Origin: Kitasatospora phosalacinea
GTDB taxonomy: Bacteria > Actinomycetota > Actinomycetes > Streptomycetales > Streptomycetaceae
DNA length: 64,000 bases
Direction: 5' to 3'
NCBI RefSeq assembly: GCF_030268885.1
Contig: NZ_BSSA01000001.1
Coordinates: 744,001-808,000 of the forward strand
The first letter of the stretch is position 1. Each line of letters begins with the position of its first letter. Of this stretch, positions 1 through 7,636 are shown in pieces. The notes beneath the pieces are model-generated. The model worked only from the letters and a program-made list of their open reading frames with translations, was not told the origin of the DNA and did not search any database. The translations under genes were made by a program, and so were the position numbers.

Positions 1-834
1 GGCGCCCAGCCAGGCCCGGCCGAGGCCGGGGTCGGTGCCGTCCCAGCGGTCGAGCTCGGCCGCCACCACCGCCCGGACCGCGGCGGGCACCAGGTCGGCG
101 CCGGTCCGTTCCACGGCCGCCGCGGCCCGGGCCAGCGCGGCGCTGATCCGCGGGTCGGCGGCGGCCCAGTCCAGGTCCGGCGGCAGCGGGGCGGGCGGCA
201 GCAGGGACAGCGAGGCGCCCGGTGCGACGGCTGTGCGGGCGGAGCCCCGCATCAGGCCGACCAGGACCCGGAGCACCGGCCCGAGCGCCCGCTCGGGAGC
301 GTTCGGTGGCAGCGGGTACGGTCCCAGGAAGACGTTGACCACGCGGTTGAGGTACTGCAGGCAGAGCGCGGTCCCGGCCAGTTCGGGGAGCAGCTCGGGC
401 GGGAACGGCGGCTCGCCCCCGCGGGTGGCCCACGCCGTCACTTCCTCGGTGCTCGGCCCGTCCCGGTCGGCCCGGCGCCGCCGGACGGGCCGGGCGGACA
501 GCGAGTCGAGCATGGTGCCGTGCACGGTGGTGCAGAACGGGCACCGGTTGCCCGCCGAGACGGCCGCCGCCACCGCCTCCTTGGCCGCCCGCGGGGCGCG
601 CCCCCCGACCAGCATGGTCTCGCGCAGGACCGCCCAGCAGGCGGTCAGCAGCTCGGGCACCGGGGCGTGCAGCGCCACCGGCGGGGCGAGCACCCCGAAG
701 TCGCGTTCCAGGTCCCGGTAGACCCTGGCCGTGTCGCCGGTCGCCGCCCCGAAGGACACCGTCGACAGATGGCGGACCTGGAGCAGGGACAGGCCCCTGA
801 GCGGGGCCTGGACGAGCCGCCGTCCGCCGTTCAC
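1..834 (-). CDS. AhpD/carboxymuconolactone decarboxylase-like protein, 3' end outside window
   Basis: The frame is open from a GTG at 834 to the left edge without a stop, so only the N-terminal 278 residues are visible. A GGGGGG tract lies just upstream of the GTG and fits a ribosome binding site. Residues 98-105 form the C-x2-C-x3-H motif (CPFCTTVH) of the AhpD/carboxymuconolactone decarboxylase fold, whose cysteine pair usually carries out peroxide or disulfide chemistry. The N-terminal 90 residues are helical and the part after residue 125 is alanine/proline rich. The gene reads away from the SDR/AhpD pair to its right and has its own copy of the cluster promoter element at 971-992. The exact substrate is unknown. 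Confidence 0.7.
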   Translation of the reverse strand, partial: MNGGRRLVQAPLRGLSLLQVRHLSTVSFGAATGDTARVYRDLERDFGVLAPPVALHAPVPELLTACWAVLRETMLVGGRAPRAAKEAVAAAVSAGNRCPFCTTVHGTMLDSLSARPVRRRRADRDGPSTEEVTAWATRGGEPPFPPELLPELAGTALCLQYLNRVVNVFLGPYPLPPNAPERALGPVLRVLVGLMRGSARTAVAPGASLSLLPPAPLPPDLDWAAADPRISAALARAAAAVERTGADLVPAAVRAVVAAELDRWDGTDPGLGRAWLGA

Positions 835-970
835 GACCCGCCCCCCGGTCCGTTGCCGGTACCACCGCGGTGCGTCCGTCCCTCGTCCCCCGCAGGCATC
901 CGCGAGTCCTCCCTCGGCTGGTCGACGTCTTCCACCGGCGCTGCACCCGATCGTGACACCCGCAACGGGT

Positions 971-992
971 CCGTCCTTCTTCCCGCTTGCGC
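971..992 (-). promoter_or_regulatory. Cluster promoter-like element, divergent copy
   Basis: On the minus strand this reads GCGCA-AGCGG-GAAGAAG-GACGG and stands about 140 bases before the GTG at 834. It matches the cluster consensus GGGCA-N5-GGAGAAG-TCCGS at the spacing but not at every base. It is one of the weaker copies. Confidence 0.35.
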
Positions 993-998
993 AGTCCC

Positions 999-1027
999 CC
1001 GCCCCGGGACGTCCGGGCCCGGGGCGG
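999..1027 (-). terminator. Hairpin downstream of the SDR gene
   Basis: Arms of 10 bases (999-1008 and 1018-1027) pair perfectly around a 9-base loop, 17 bases beyond the stop of the SDR gene. No U-tract follows, as is common in Streptomyces. Confidence 0.45.
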
Positions 1028-1044
1028 GGCCGTGCGGACCCGCC

Positions 1045-1923
1045 CTAGGGGACGGGGAAGAACGCCCGGACGAAGCGTTCGAACATCGCGTCGCCGATGG
1101 TCCAGCGCATCCGCGGCAGCAGCCGGGACGGCACCCCGATCCGGTAGCGGATGCGCGGGCGGTCGCTGGTGACGGCCTTCTCGATCACCTTCGCCACGGT
1201 CTCCGCGCGCACCGCCATCCGGCCGCGGCCGCTGGGGTTCTCGGTCTCCCGGTAGGCGCCGTGCCAGTCGACGAAGTACTGCCAGAAATCGTCGTACAGG
1301 CCGTTGCGCTCCTGCCCGGACATGCCGAGGTCGGCGACCGAGGTCGGCACGAACCCGCCGAGCACCGGGGACGGCTCGATCAGCACCACCTTGATGCCGT
1401 CCCGGGCCACCTCCAGGCGCAGCGAGTCGCTGACGGCCTCCAGGGCGTGCTTGGTGGCCTGGTAGTAGCCGCGGCCGGGGGTGGCGAACTGGCCGAAGAT
1501 GGACGACATCATGACCACCCGCCCGCCGCCCTGGGCCCGCATCCCGGGCAGCACCAGCTGGGTCAGCCGGCACAGCCCGAAGAGGTTGGTCTCGAACTGC
1601 CGGCGCACCTCGTCGACGGGGGTCTCCCCGATGGTGCCGTTGAGGCTGTACGCCGCGTTGTTGATCAGGGTGCCGACGGCGCCGTGCTCGGCGCCGATCT
1701 TCTCCACCGCGGCGGTCATCGACTCCTCGTCGTTGACGTCCAGCTGCAGGACCCGGATGCCCTCGGCGGCCAGGTCGGCCAGCGCCTCCGGGCGCCGGGC
1801 GGTGGCGTAGACCGGCAGGCCGGCCCGGTGCAGCCGCAGGGCGGCGGCCCGGCCGGTGCCGGAGGACATGCCGGTGCTGGAGGAGGCGCCGGTCAGCAGG
1901 ACCGCGCGCGAGGGCCTGCTCAC
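1045..1923 (-). CDS. Short-chain dehydrogenase/reductase
   Basis: This 292-residue protein is a classical SDR that reduces or oxidises a carbonyl/alcohol with NAD(P)H. It has a glycine-rich nucleotide loop starting TGASSSTG (residues 11-24), the NNA motif at 88-90, a catalytic serine at 140/141 and YxxxK at Tyr154/Lys158. The loop carries about six extra residues (a second SSGTG), which is unusual. The start is the GTG at 1923, which overlaps the TGA of the AhpD-like gene (GTGA), so the two genes are translationally coupled. Location in the enediyne cluster suggests a tailoring role, but the substrate cannot be read from the sequence. Confidence 0.85.
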   Translation of the reverse strand: MSRPSRAVLLTGASSSTGMSSGTGRAAALRLHRAGLPVYATARRPEALADLAAEGIRVLQLDVNDEESMTAAVEKIGAEHGAVGTLINNAAYSLNGTIGETPVDEVRRQFETNLFGLCRLTQLVLPGMRAQGGGRVVMMSSIFGQFATPGRGYYQATKHALEAVSDSLRLEVARDGIKVVLIEPSPVLGGFVPTSVADLGMSGQERNGLYDDFWQYFVDWHGAYRETENPSGRGRMAVRAETVAKVIEKAVTSDRPRIRYRIGVPSRLLPRMRWTIGDAMFERFVRAFFPVP

Positions 1924-2555
1924 CTGCCCTCCGCCAGGCGCTCCGCGGAGACGGTCGCGTCCTCGGACTGCGAGGCGATCCGGCTGCGGGTCACCGAGTT
2001 GCCCAGGCCCAGGCCGTCCACCAGGCGGTTGATGAAGGCGAACAGGGCGGCGGTGAAGACCGCCTCCAGCACCTCCCCGTTGGTCCAGCCCGCGGCCTCG
2101 GTGGCGTCCCAGTCCTCGTCGGTGATCCGGAAGGCGCCGGTGCCGACCTTGGTGACCAGGCGCATCAGGACCTTGGTGCGCTCGTCGACCGGGAGCTCCT
2201 CCACCGAGGGGGAGTCCGCGATCGCGTCGACCAGCTCCTGCGAGCCGCCGAACTGGGCCAGGAACCAGTTGTGGGTGCCGACGCAGTACGGGCAGCCGTT
2301 GACCTTGGAACTCCAGGCGGAGATCATCTCGCGGGTCGCGCGCGGCAGCACCCCGTCGTTGAAGACCCCGCCGTAGCCGGCGATCACCACCTCCAGCAGG
2401 TCGGGGCGGGTGGAGACGAGCCGGAACATGTCCGGGACGAAGGGGATGCCCATCCGCGACTTGATCGCGTCGTAGAGCTCCTTCGTGCGGCCCTCGGCCG
2501 CGTCCTCCTCGACCAGCGGGACGCGGACCGTGCTCAGCACGTTCGGATCGGTCAT
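1920..2555 (-). CDS. AhpD-like carboxymuconolactone decarboxylase family protein
   Basis: This protein has 211 residues. The C-x2-C-x3-H redox motif lies at Cys88, Cys91 and His95 (GCPYCVGTH), in the position expected for AhpD-type alkylhydroperoxidase-like proteins. The family covers peroxide reductases and a few biosynthetic enzymes. It is the first gene of a two-gene operon with the SDR, to which it is coupled by a GTGA overlap. The ATG at 2555 follows a GGAGGG ribosome site. A second, divergent AhpD-like protein lies at 1-834. The role could be protection against oxidants or a step in the pathway. Confidence 0.85.
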   Translation of the reverse strand: MTDPNVLSTVRVPLVEEDAAEGRTKELYDAIKSRMGIPFVPDMFRLVSTRPDLLEVVIAGYGGVFNDGVLPRATREMISAWSSKVNGCPYCVGTHNWFLAQFGGSQELVDAIADSPSVEELPVDERTKVLMRLVTKVGTGAFRITDEDWDATEAAGWTNGEVLEAVFTAALFAFINRLVDGLGLGNSVTRSRIASQSEDATVSAERLAEGR

Positions 2556-2684
2556 GGGTGATCGCCCTCCCTTTCGGCGGTGCGGCCGGCCCGCGGAATT
2601 CCCCGGAATTCACGGGGCAGTGCGCGGAATTCCTTTTCGGCGGCGGCCGCGCGGTTTTTCCCATGGTGGCAGGAATGGGACCGC

Positions 2685-2706
2685 ACCTCCGTCTCCCAGG
2701 TTGCCC
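2685..2706 (-). promoter_or_regulatory. Cluster promoter-like element before the AhpD/SDR operon
   Basis: The minus strand reads GGGCA-ACCTG-GGAGACG-GAGGT, and a CACCAT hexamer follows at the usual distance. It lies 130 bases before the ATG at 2555 and is separated from the GMC gene behind it by the hairpin at 2744-2806. Confidence 0.45.
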
Positions 2707-2743
2707 TGGGCGGGCCGGTCCACCGCGGCCCCGCCCGGGGCGC

Positions 2744-2806
2744 CGCCCGCACGACGACGGCCGCCCCGGTGCGCGGGGCACCGGGGCGGCCGTCGTCGTG
2801 CGGGCG
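2744..2806 (-). terminator. 29-bp perfect hairpin terminator of the GMC gene
   Basis: The arms 2744-2772 and 2778-2806 are exact reverse complements with a 5-base loop. The hairpin starts three bases past the GMC stop codon and separates that gene from the AhpD/SDR promoter region. Confidence 0.85.
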
Positions 2807-2809
2807 GGG

Positions 2810-4357
2810 TCACTCGGCGCGGAGCCAGTCCGCCAGTCGCTCGCCGATCATGATCGAGGTGAGGTTGGTGTTGCAGTTGACGATGTGCGGCATGACCGAG
2901 GCGTCGGCCACGTACAGGCCCTGCGTGCCGTGCACCCGCAGCCGCTGGTCGACCACCGCGCCGTCGTCCTCGGCGGTGCCCATCCGGGCCGTGCCGACCG
3001 GGTGGTACCCGCTGTCCAGACTGGTCCTGACGTACTGCTCGATCATCGCGTCCTTCTCGACCAGCCGGTCGCTCAGCACGATGAACCCGTCGCCCATCGA
3101 GGCGATGCCGGGGTGGTTGGCCAGCTCCCAGCAGGTGCGCACGCCCTCCACCATCTTCTCCAGGTCGCGGTCGGTGGAGAGGAAGTCCAGCTGTATGTCG
3201 GGCCCGGCCGCCGGGTCGGTGGAGGCCAGCCGCAGCCGGCCCACCGACTCCGGTTGCTGGTCCACCACCATCACGCCGAAGATCATCGGTGCCTGGGCCA
3301 GCATCTGCAGCTCCGGGAAGAGCGTCAGGTCGAAGTGGTTGACCATGTAGTACTGCATGTCGTTGAAGTCCGCGGAGCCCTTGGAGGTGGTCCGCACCAT
3401 CGACTGCAGGAACGGCACGTCGGTGGCGACCGTGCCGTCCTTGGGCCGCAGGAAGACGCCCGTGCGCGGGTGGTCCTGCAGGTGGGCGCCCACGCCGGGC
3501 CGGTCGAGCCGGACCGTGATGCCCAGGCGGGTCAGGTCCTCGGCCGGGCCGATCCCCGAACGCATCAGCAGCGCCGGGGAGTTGACCGCGCCGGCGGACA
3601 GCACCACCTTGTGTGCCCGGAGCTCCTCCGGCACCCGCCCGGCCGCCGCCGCCAGGACGCCCACCGCGCGGTCGCCGTCGAACAGCACCTCGTGCACCAG
3701 GACGCCGCCGAGCACCGTCAGGTTGGGGCGTCCCCGCACGTCGTCGGTCAGGTACGCCATCGCGGTGGAGACCCGGTAGCGCGGGTCGCGGCGGTTGGAC
3801 GGGATCGGGCCGATGCCGGTCGCCTCGGGGTGGTTGTGGTCGGCGACCTCGGGGAAGCCGGCCGCCAGGCTCGCCTCGGTGAAGGCGACCTGCATCGGCG
3901 TCATCTCCTGCGGCCGGAAGCGGCGGATCGGCACCGGCCCGCCGCTGCCGTGGTACCGGTCGGAGAAGTCCAGGTCGTCCTCCAGCCGCCGGTAGTACGG
4001 CAGCACCTGCTCGTACGTCCAGGCCGGGTTGCCCGCGGCCGCCCAGCGCTCGAAGTTCTCCGGGACGCCGCGCAGCGCGATCGTCGCGCCCACCGCGGAC
4101 GAGCCGCCGGTGATCTTCCCGCGCGGGAAGATGATGCGCCGGCCGTCCAGGATCTCGGCGCGGAAGCGCCAGTCGTGCGCGCTCATCGACATCGCGTTGC
4201 CGTCGATGACGTCCTTGGGGATGTCGGCCGGGTCGGGGAAGTCCGGACCGGCCTCGAGGAGGAGCACGGAACGGCCCGGGTCCTCGCTCAGCCGGGCCGC
4301 GAGGGCAGCGCCGGCCGAGCCGGACCCGACGACTATCACGTCATACGTGTGCACCAT
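2810..4357 (-). CDS. GMC family FAD-dependent oxidoreductase with intact catalytic pair
   Basis: This 515-residue flavoenzyme of the glucose-methanol-choline family oxidises alcohols with FAD. The N-terminal dinucleotide site is VVGSGSAGAALAARLSE, followed by the GMC signature around residues 80-105 (GKITGGSSAVG). The catalytic pair is His452 (YHPVGT) and Asn496, both in the usual C-terminal positions. GMC-type oxidoreductases recur in enediyne clusters, so a role in maturing the polyene core is plausible (inference). It is a paralogue of the GMC protein at 21252-22823: both have DDLDF, MVNHF and the same 63-residue tail after the catalytic position. The gene is monocistronic, with its own promoter element and a strong terminator. 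Confidence 0.9.
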   Translation of the reverse strand: MVHTYDVIVVGSGSAGAALAARLSEDPGRSVLLLEAGPDFPDPADIPKDVIDGNAMSMSAHDWRFRAEILDGRRIIFPRGKITGGSSAVGATIALRGVPENFERWAAAGNPAWTYEQVLPYYRRLEDDLDFSDRYHGSGGPVPIRRFRPQEMTPMQVAFTEASLAAGFPEVADHNHPEATGIGPIPSNRRDPRYRVSTAMAYLTDDVRGRPNLTVLGGVLVHEVLFDGDRAVGVLAAAAGRVPEELRAHKVVLSAGAVNSPALLMRSGIGPAEDLTRLGITVRLDRPGVGAHLQDHPRTGVFLRPKDGTVATDVPFLQSMVRTTSKGSADFNDMQYYMVNHFDLTLFPELQMLAQAPMIFGVMVVDQQPESVGRLRLASTDPAAGPDIQLDFLSTDRDLEKMVEGVRTCWELANHPGIASMGDGFIVLSDRLVEKDAMIEQYVRTSLDSGYHPVGTARMGTAEDDGAVVDQRLRVHGTQGLYVADASVMPHIVNCNTNLTSIMIGERLADWLRAE

Positions 4358-4426
4358 GGATTAAACCTCGCCAGACGGGGATTCGAAGAGGCCGATCTCA
4401 CCCAGAGTTTCTCAGTCGCTCCGCGC

Positions 4427-4448
4427 CCGGTCTTCTCCGAAACTGCCC
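4427..4448 (-). promoter_or_regulatory. Cluster promoter-like element before the GMC gene
   Basis: The minus strand reads GGGCA-GTTTC-GGAGAAG-ACCGG, 70 bases before the ATG at 4357. It is one of the best matches to the cluster consensus. Confidence 0.6.
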
Positions 4449-4503
4449 ACCCGGGCGCCCCCGGAAATCCCGACCGGCCGACCCGGGTATGGCGGCGGAA
4501 CCC

Positions 4504-4525
4504 CGGCAACGTCAGAGAAGCACGC
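4504..4525 (+). promoter_or_regulatory. Cluster promoter-like element before the PksE operon
   Basis: The plus strand reads CGGCA-ACGTC-AGAGAAG-CACGC, 113 bases before the UnbV start. The divergent copy for the GMC gene lies only 56 bases away, giving back-to-back promoters. Confidence 0.55.
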
Positions 4526-4637
4526 TTTGTCGGCGCGGGACATCCTCGAGTGTCAGGTCCGGCGGAGGATAGTCGCCGAATTCGCTCGCGACGGCCCCGG
4601 ACCGTCAATTTACCGTCGCCCACGGGAGGGAATTGGG

Positions 4638-6623
4638 ATGTCGTACCGACGACGATTCCGCAGACTCGCACCCGGGCTGGTCACCGTTCTGGTGGCCGCC
4701 TCGATGTTCTTCGTGATCCGTTCCTCGGTGGCGGTCGCGGGCGGTGACGATGCGGCGGCGGCCTACAAGTTCAGGGAACTGCCGATCGCGATGCCGCCGG
4801 GTTACGAGTCGCGCCAGATGAACACGATCCGCAAGGTGAACCCGGCCTACGAGAAGATCCGCGCCTGGATCTCCTCGGTCGGCGCCAGCATCGCCATCAA
4901 CGACGTCACCGGCCACGGCCTCGCCGACGGCATGTGCATCGTCGACACCCGCACCGACTCCGTCGTGGTCACCTGGACCCCGACCGCCCGCGAGGCCGAC
5001 CGGTTCACCCCGTTCGTCCTCGACGGCAAGCCGCTCCCGATGGACGACACCATGGCGCCCACCGGATGCACCCCCGGCGACTTCAACGGCGACGGCCGCA
5101 ACGACTTCCTGGTCACCTACTGGGGCCGCACCCCGGTCCTGTTCATGGCCCGGTCCGACGCCGCCGCACCCGCCGCCGAGGCGTACGTGCCGCGCGAGGT
5201 CGTCCCCTCGGAGAGCCTCGACGGCCGCTACCACGGCCCGCGCTGGAACACCGACGCCGCGTACGTCGGCGACCTGGACGGCAGCGGCCACCCGTCGATC
5301 ATCATCGGCAACTACTTCCCCGACTCCGACGTCCTGGACCCCCGCGGCATCCGCAACGTCCAGATGAACGACTCGCTGTCCAGCGCGAAGAACGCCGGCG
5401 GCGACCACGTGCTGCGCTTCCACTCCTCGACCGCCGGCGCCGAACCGGACGCCCGCTTCATCGAGGAGAAGGACGCCATCGCCTTCGACGCCTCCACCGG
5501 CTGGACGCTCGCCGTCGCCGGTGCCGACCTGAGCGGCGACGGCCTGCCCGAGATCTACATCGCCAACGACTTCGGCCACGCCCACCTGCTGCACAACGTC
5601 TCCACCCCGGGCCGGATCCGGTTCGAGGAGGCCACCGGCGAGCGCACCCCCACCACCCCGAAGTCCTTCGTCCTCGGCAAGGGCTCCTTCAAGGGCATGG
5701 GCGTCGACTTCGGCGACGTCGACGACAACGGCAGCTTCGACATGATGGTCAGCAACATCACCGTCGCCTGGGGCCTGGAGGAGAGCAACTTCCTCTGGAT
5801 CAACCGGGCGAAGGACCAGGCCGACATGAAACGCCAACTCACCGACCACGTCGCCCCGTTCACCCAGGAGTCGGCCGACAACGGCGTCGCCTGGACCGGC
5901 TGGGGCTGGGACGCCAAGATGGGCGACTTCCTCAACAACGGCCAGCAGAACATCCTGCAGGCCGACGGCTTCGTCAAGGGCGACATCGACCGCTGGCCGT
6001 GGCTGCAGGAGATGGCCATGACCAATGACGACCTGCTCTCCAACCCCAAGATCTGGCCGAACGTCGGCCCCGGCGACGACCTGGCCGGCGACGAGGTGAT
6101 GGCCTTCTACGCCCGCACCGCCGGCGGCAAGTTCGCCAACATCAGCAAGCAGCTCGGCCTCGACGTGCCGATCCCGACCCGCGGCATCGCCACCGCCGAC
6201 ACCACCGGCAGCGGCGCCCTGGACTTCGCCATCGCCCGTCAGTGGGGCCCGCCCGCCTTCTACGCCAACCAGTCCCCGGCCCTCGGCCACCACCTGACGC
6301 TGCACCTGTACCGGCCCGCCACCGACGGCGCCGCCGCCGACCGGGGCCTGGCCACCACCGGCACCCCCGCCTACGCGGCCGTCGTCACCGTCACCACCCC
6401 CGACGGCAGGAAGCAGATCGGCCAGCTCGACGGCGGCGGCGGCCACGGCGGCTTCCGCAGCTTCGACGTCCGCTTCGGCCTCGGCGCCCAGAGCGGCCCC
6501 GTCACCGCCGAGATCACCTGGCGCGACACCTCGGGCGGCCTCCACACCGAGACCGAGCACCTGACCGCAGGGAGCCACACCCTCATGCTGACCGACGACA
6601 TCCAGGAGGTGGCGGCCCGATGA
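4638..6623 (+). CDS. unbV: Enediyne biosynthesis protein UnbV (E4), FG-GAP/ASPIC type
   Basis: This 661-residue exported or membrane-anchored protein belongs to the UnbV/E4 family that accompanies every enediyne PKS. An Arg-rich start and a hydrophobic segment (residues 9-34) form a signal or anchor. The body has repeated calcium-binding FG-GAP loops of the type GDFNGDGRNDF (about residue 153), GDLDGSGHPS and GDVDDNGSFD. An ASPIC/UnbV-like C-terminus (about 540-650) follows. The ATG at 4638 is chosen because GGGAGGG lies eight bases upstream. Its TGA overlaps the ATG of UnbU. The molecular role of UnbV is not established. Confidence 0.93.
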   Translation: MSYRRRFRRLAPGLVTVLVAASMFFVIRSSVAVAGGDDAAAAYKFRELPIAMPPGYESRQMNTIRKVNPAYEKIRAWISSVGASIAINDVTGHGLADGMCIVDTRTDSVVVTWTPTAREADRFTPFVLDGKPLPMDDTMAPTGCTPGDFNGDGRNDFLVTYWGRTPVLFMARSDAAAPAAEAYVPREVVPSESLDGRYHGPRWNTDAAYVGDLDGSGHPSIIIGNYFPDSDVLDPRGIRNVQMNDSLSSAKNAGGDHVLRFHSSTAGAEPDARFIEEKDAIAFDASTGWTLAVAGADLSGDGLPEIYIANDFGHAHLLHNVSTPGRIRFEEATGERTPTTPKSFVLGKGSFKGMGVDFGDVDDNGSFDMMVSNITVAWGLEESNFLWINRAKDQADMKRQLTDHVAPFTQESADNGVAWTGWGWDAKMGDFLNNGQQNILQADGFVKGDIDRWPWLQEMAMTNDDLLSNPKIWPNVGPGDDLAGDEVMAFYARTAGGKFANISKQLGLDVPIPTRGIATADTTGSGALDFAIARQWGPPAFYANQSPALGHHLTLHLYRPATDGAAADRGLATTGTPAYAAVVTVTTPDGRKQIGQLDGGGGHGGFRSFDVRFGLGAQSGPVTAEITWRDTSGGLHTETEHLTAGSHTLMLTDDIQEVAAR

Positions 6624-7636
6624 CCGCGACCGACATCGCCGGCGTCACCGCCCACGCCGTCCGCCCCCGCCCCGCGAAGAAGCAGCCCAACCGCGACCCC
6701 CGCTACCTGGCCCTGCGCAACTTCGCCATCTCGATGTCCGTCTTCAACATCTTCGGCTACACCCTGCTGGGCTTCGAACAGCCCTGGCTCTGGCCACTGA
6801 TCTGCGCCCCGTTCGGCTACACCGTCGAGATCGTGCTGGAGATGATCAGCGCCTGGGCCCAGGAGCGCGCCCCGCGCTTCCGCGGCAACGGCCTGCGCGG
6901 CCTGTACGAGTTCCTGCTGCCCTCGCACATCACCGCCCTCGCGGCGAACATGCTGCTCTACGCGAACGACCGGCTGATGCCGATCCTGCTCGCCGTGTTC
7001 ATCGGCGTCGCCGCCAAGCACGTCCTGCAGGCCCCCGTGTACGGCCGGATGCGGCACTTCATGAACCCGTCGAACTTCGGCATCACCATGGCGCTGGTGC
7101 TGTTCGGCTCCTGGGTCAGCATCGCCCCGCCGTACGAGTTCACCGAGAACGCCAACACCTTCTTCCGGATCGGCATCCCGCTGATCATCACCACCGCGGG
7201 CACCGTCATCAACGCCATGCTGACCAAGCGCGTCCCGCTGATCGTCGGCTGGCTCGGCGGCTTCGTCATCCAGGCGCTGCTGCGCCACTGGATCTGGGAC
7301 GTGGCGATCTTCTCCGCGCTCGGCCCGATGAGCGGCGTCGCCTTCGTGCTCTACACCAACTACATGATCACCGACCCGGGCACCACCCCGGCCAAGCCCC
7401 GCAACCAGTTCATGTTCGGCTCCTCGGTGGCCATGGTCTACGGCGTGCTGATGCTCTTCAACGTCGTCTACACCCTGTTCTTCGCCACCACCCTCGTCTG
7501 TGGCCTGCGCGGCGCCGGCTGGTGGGTGGCCCACTTCCGCAACAAGCGCAAGCAGGCGGACGGCGCCCTCGGCGCCCCGTCCGATCAGTCGGCCGCACCC
7601 GAGCGGCCCATGGGCAACGAGGCGGTGGCGGCGTGA
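6620..7636 (+). CDS. unbU: Enediyne biosynthesis membrane protein UnbU (E5)
   Basis: This 338-residue integral membrane protein has about seven to nine hydrophobic segments between residues 35 and 310, with short polar tails. The position, between UnbV and the enediyne PKS, and the sequence (including GMSGVAF-type loop LGPMSGVAFVLYTNYMITDP) identify it as UnbU/E5. ATGA overlap with unbV upstream and GTGA overlap with pksE downstream couple the three genes. Its precise role is unknown. Conserved pairing with UnbV suggests a membrane complex used in core formation or product handling (inference). Confidence 0.92.
   Translation: MTATDIAGVTAHAVRPRPAKKQPNRDPRYLALRNFAISMSVFNIFGYTLLGFEQPWLWPLICAPFGYTVEIVLEMISAWAQERAPRFRGNGLRGLYEFLLPSHITALAANMLLYANDRLMPILLAVFIGVAAKHVLQAPVYGRMRHFMNPSNFGITMALVLFGSWVSIAPPYEFTENANTFFRIGIPLIITTAGTVINAMLTKRVPLIVGWLGGFVIQALLRHWIWDVAIFSALGPMSGVAFVLYTNYMITDPGTTPAKPRNQFMFGSSVAMVYGVLMLFNVVYTLFFATTLVCGLRGAGWWVAHFRNKRKQADGALGAPSDQSAAPERPMGNEAVAA

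Noticed and set aside
4527..4637. In-frame extension of UnbV to an ATG at 4527
   Set aside because: It would place the start inside the promoter region and ahead of the signal sequence. ATG 4638 has a strong ribosome site.
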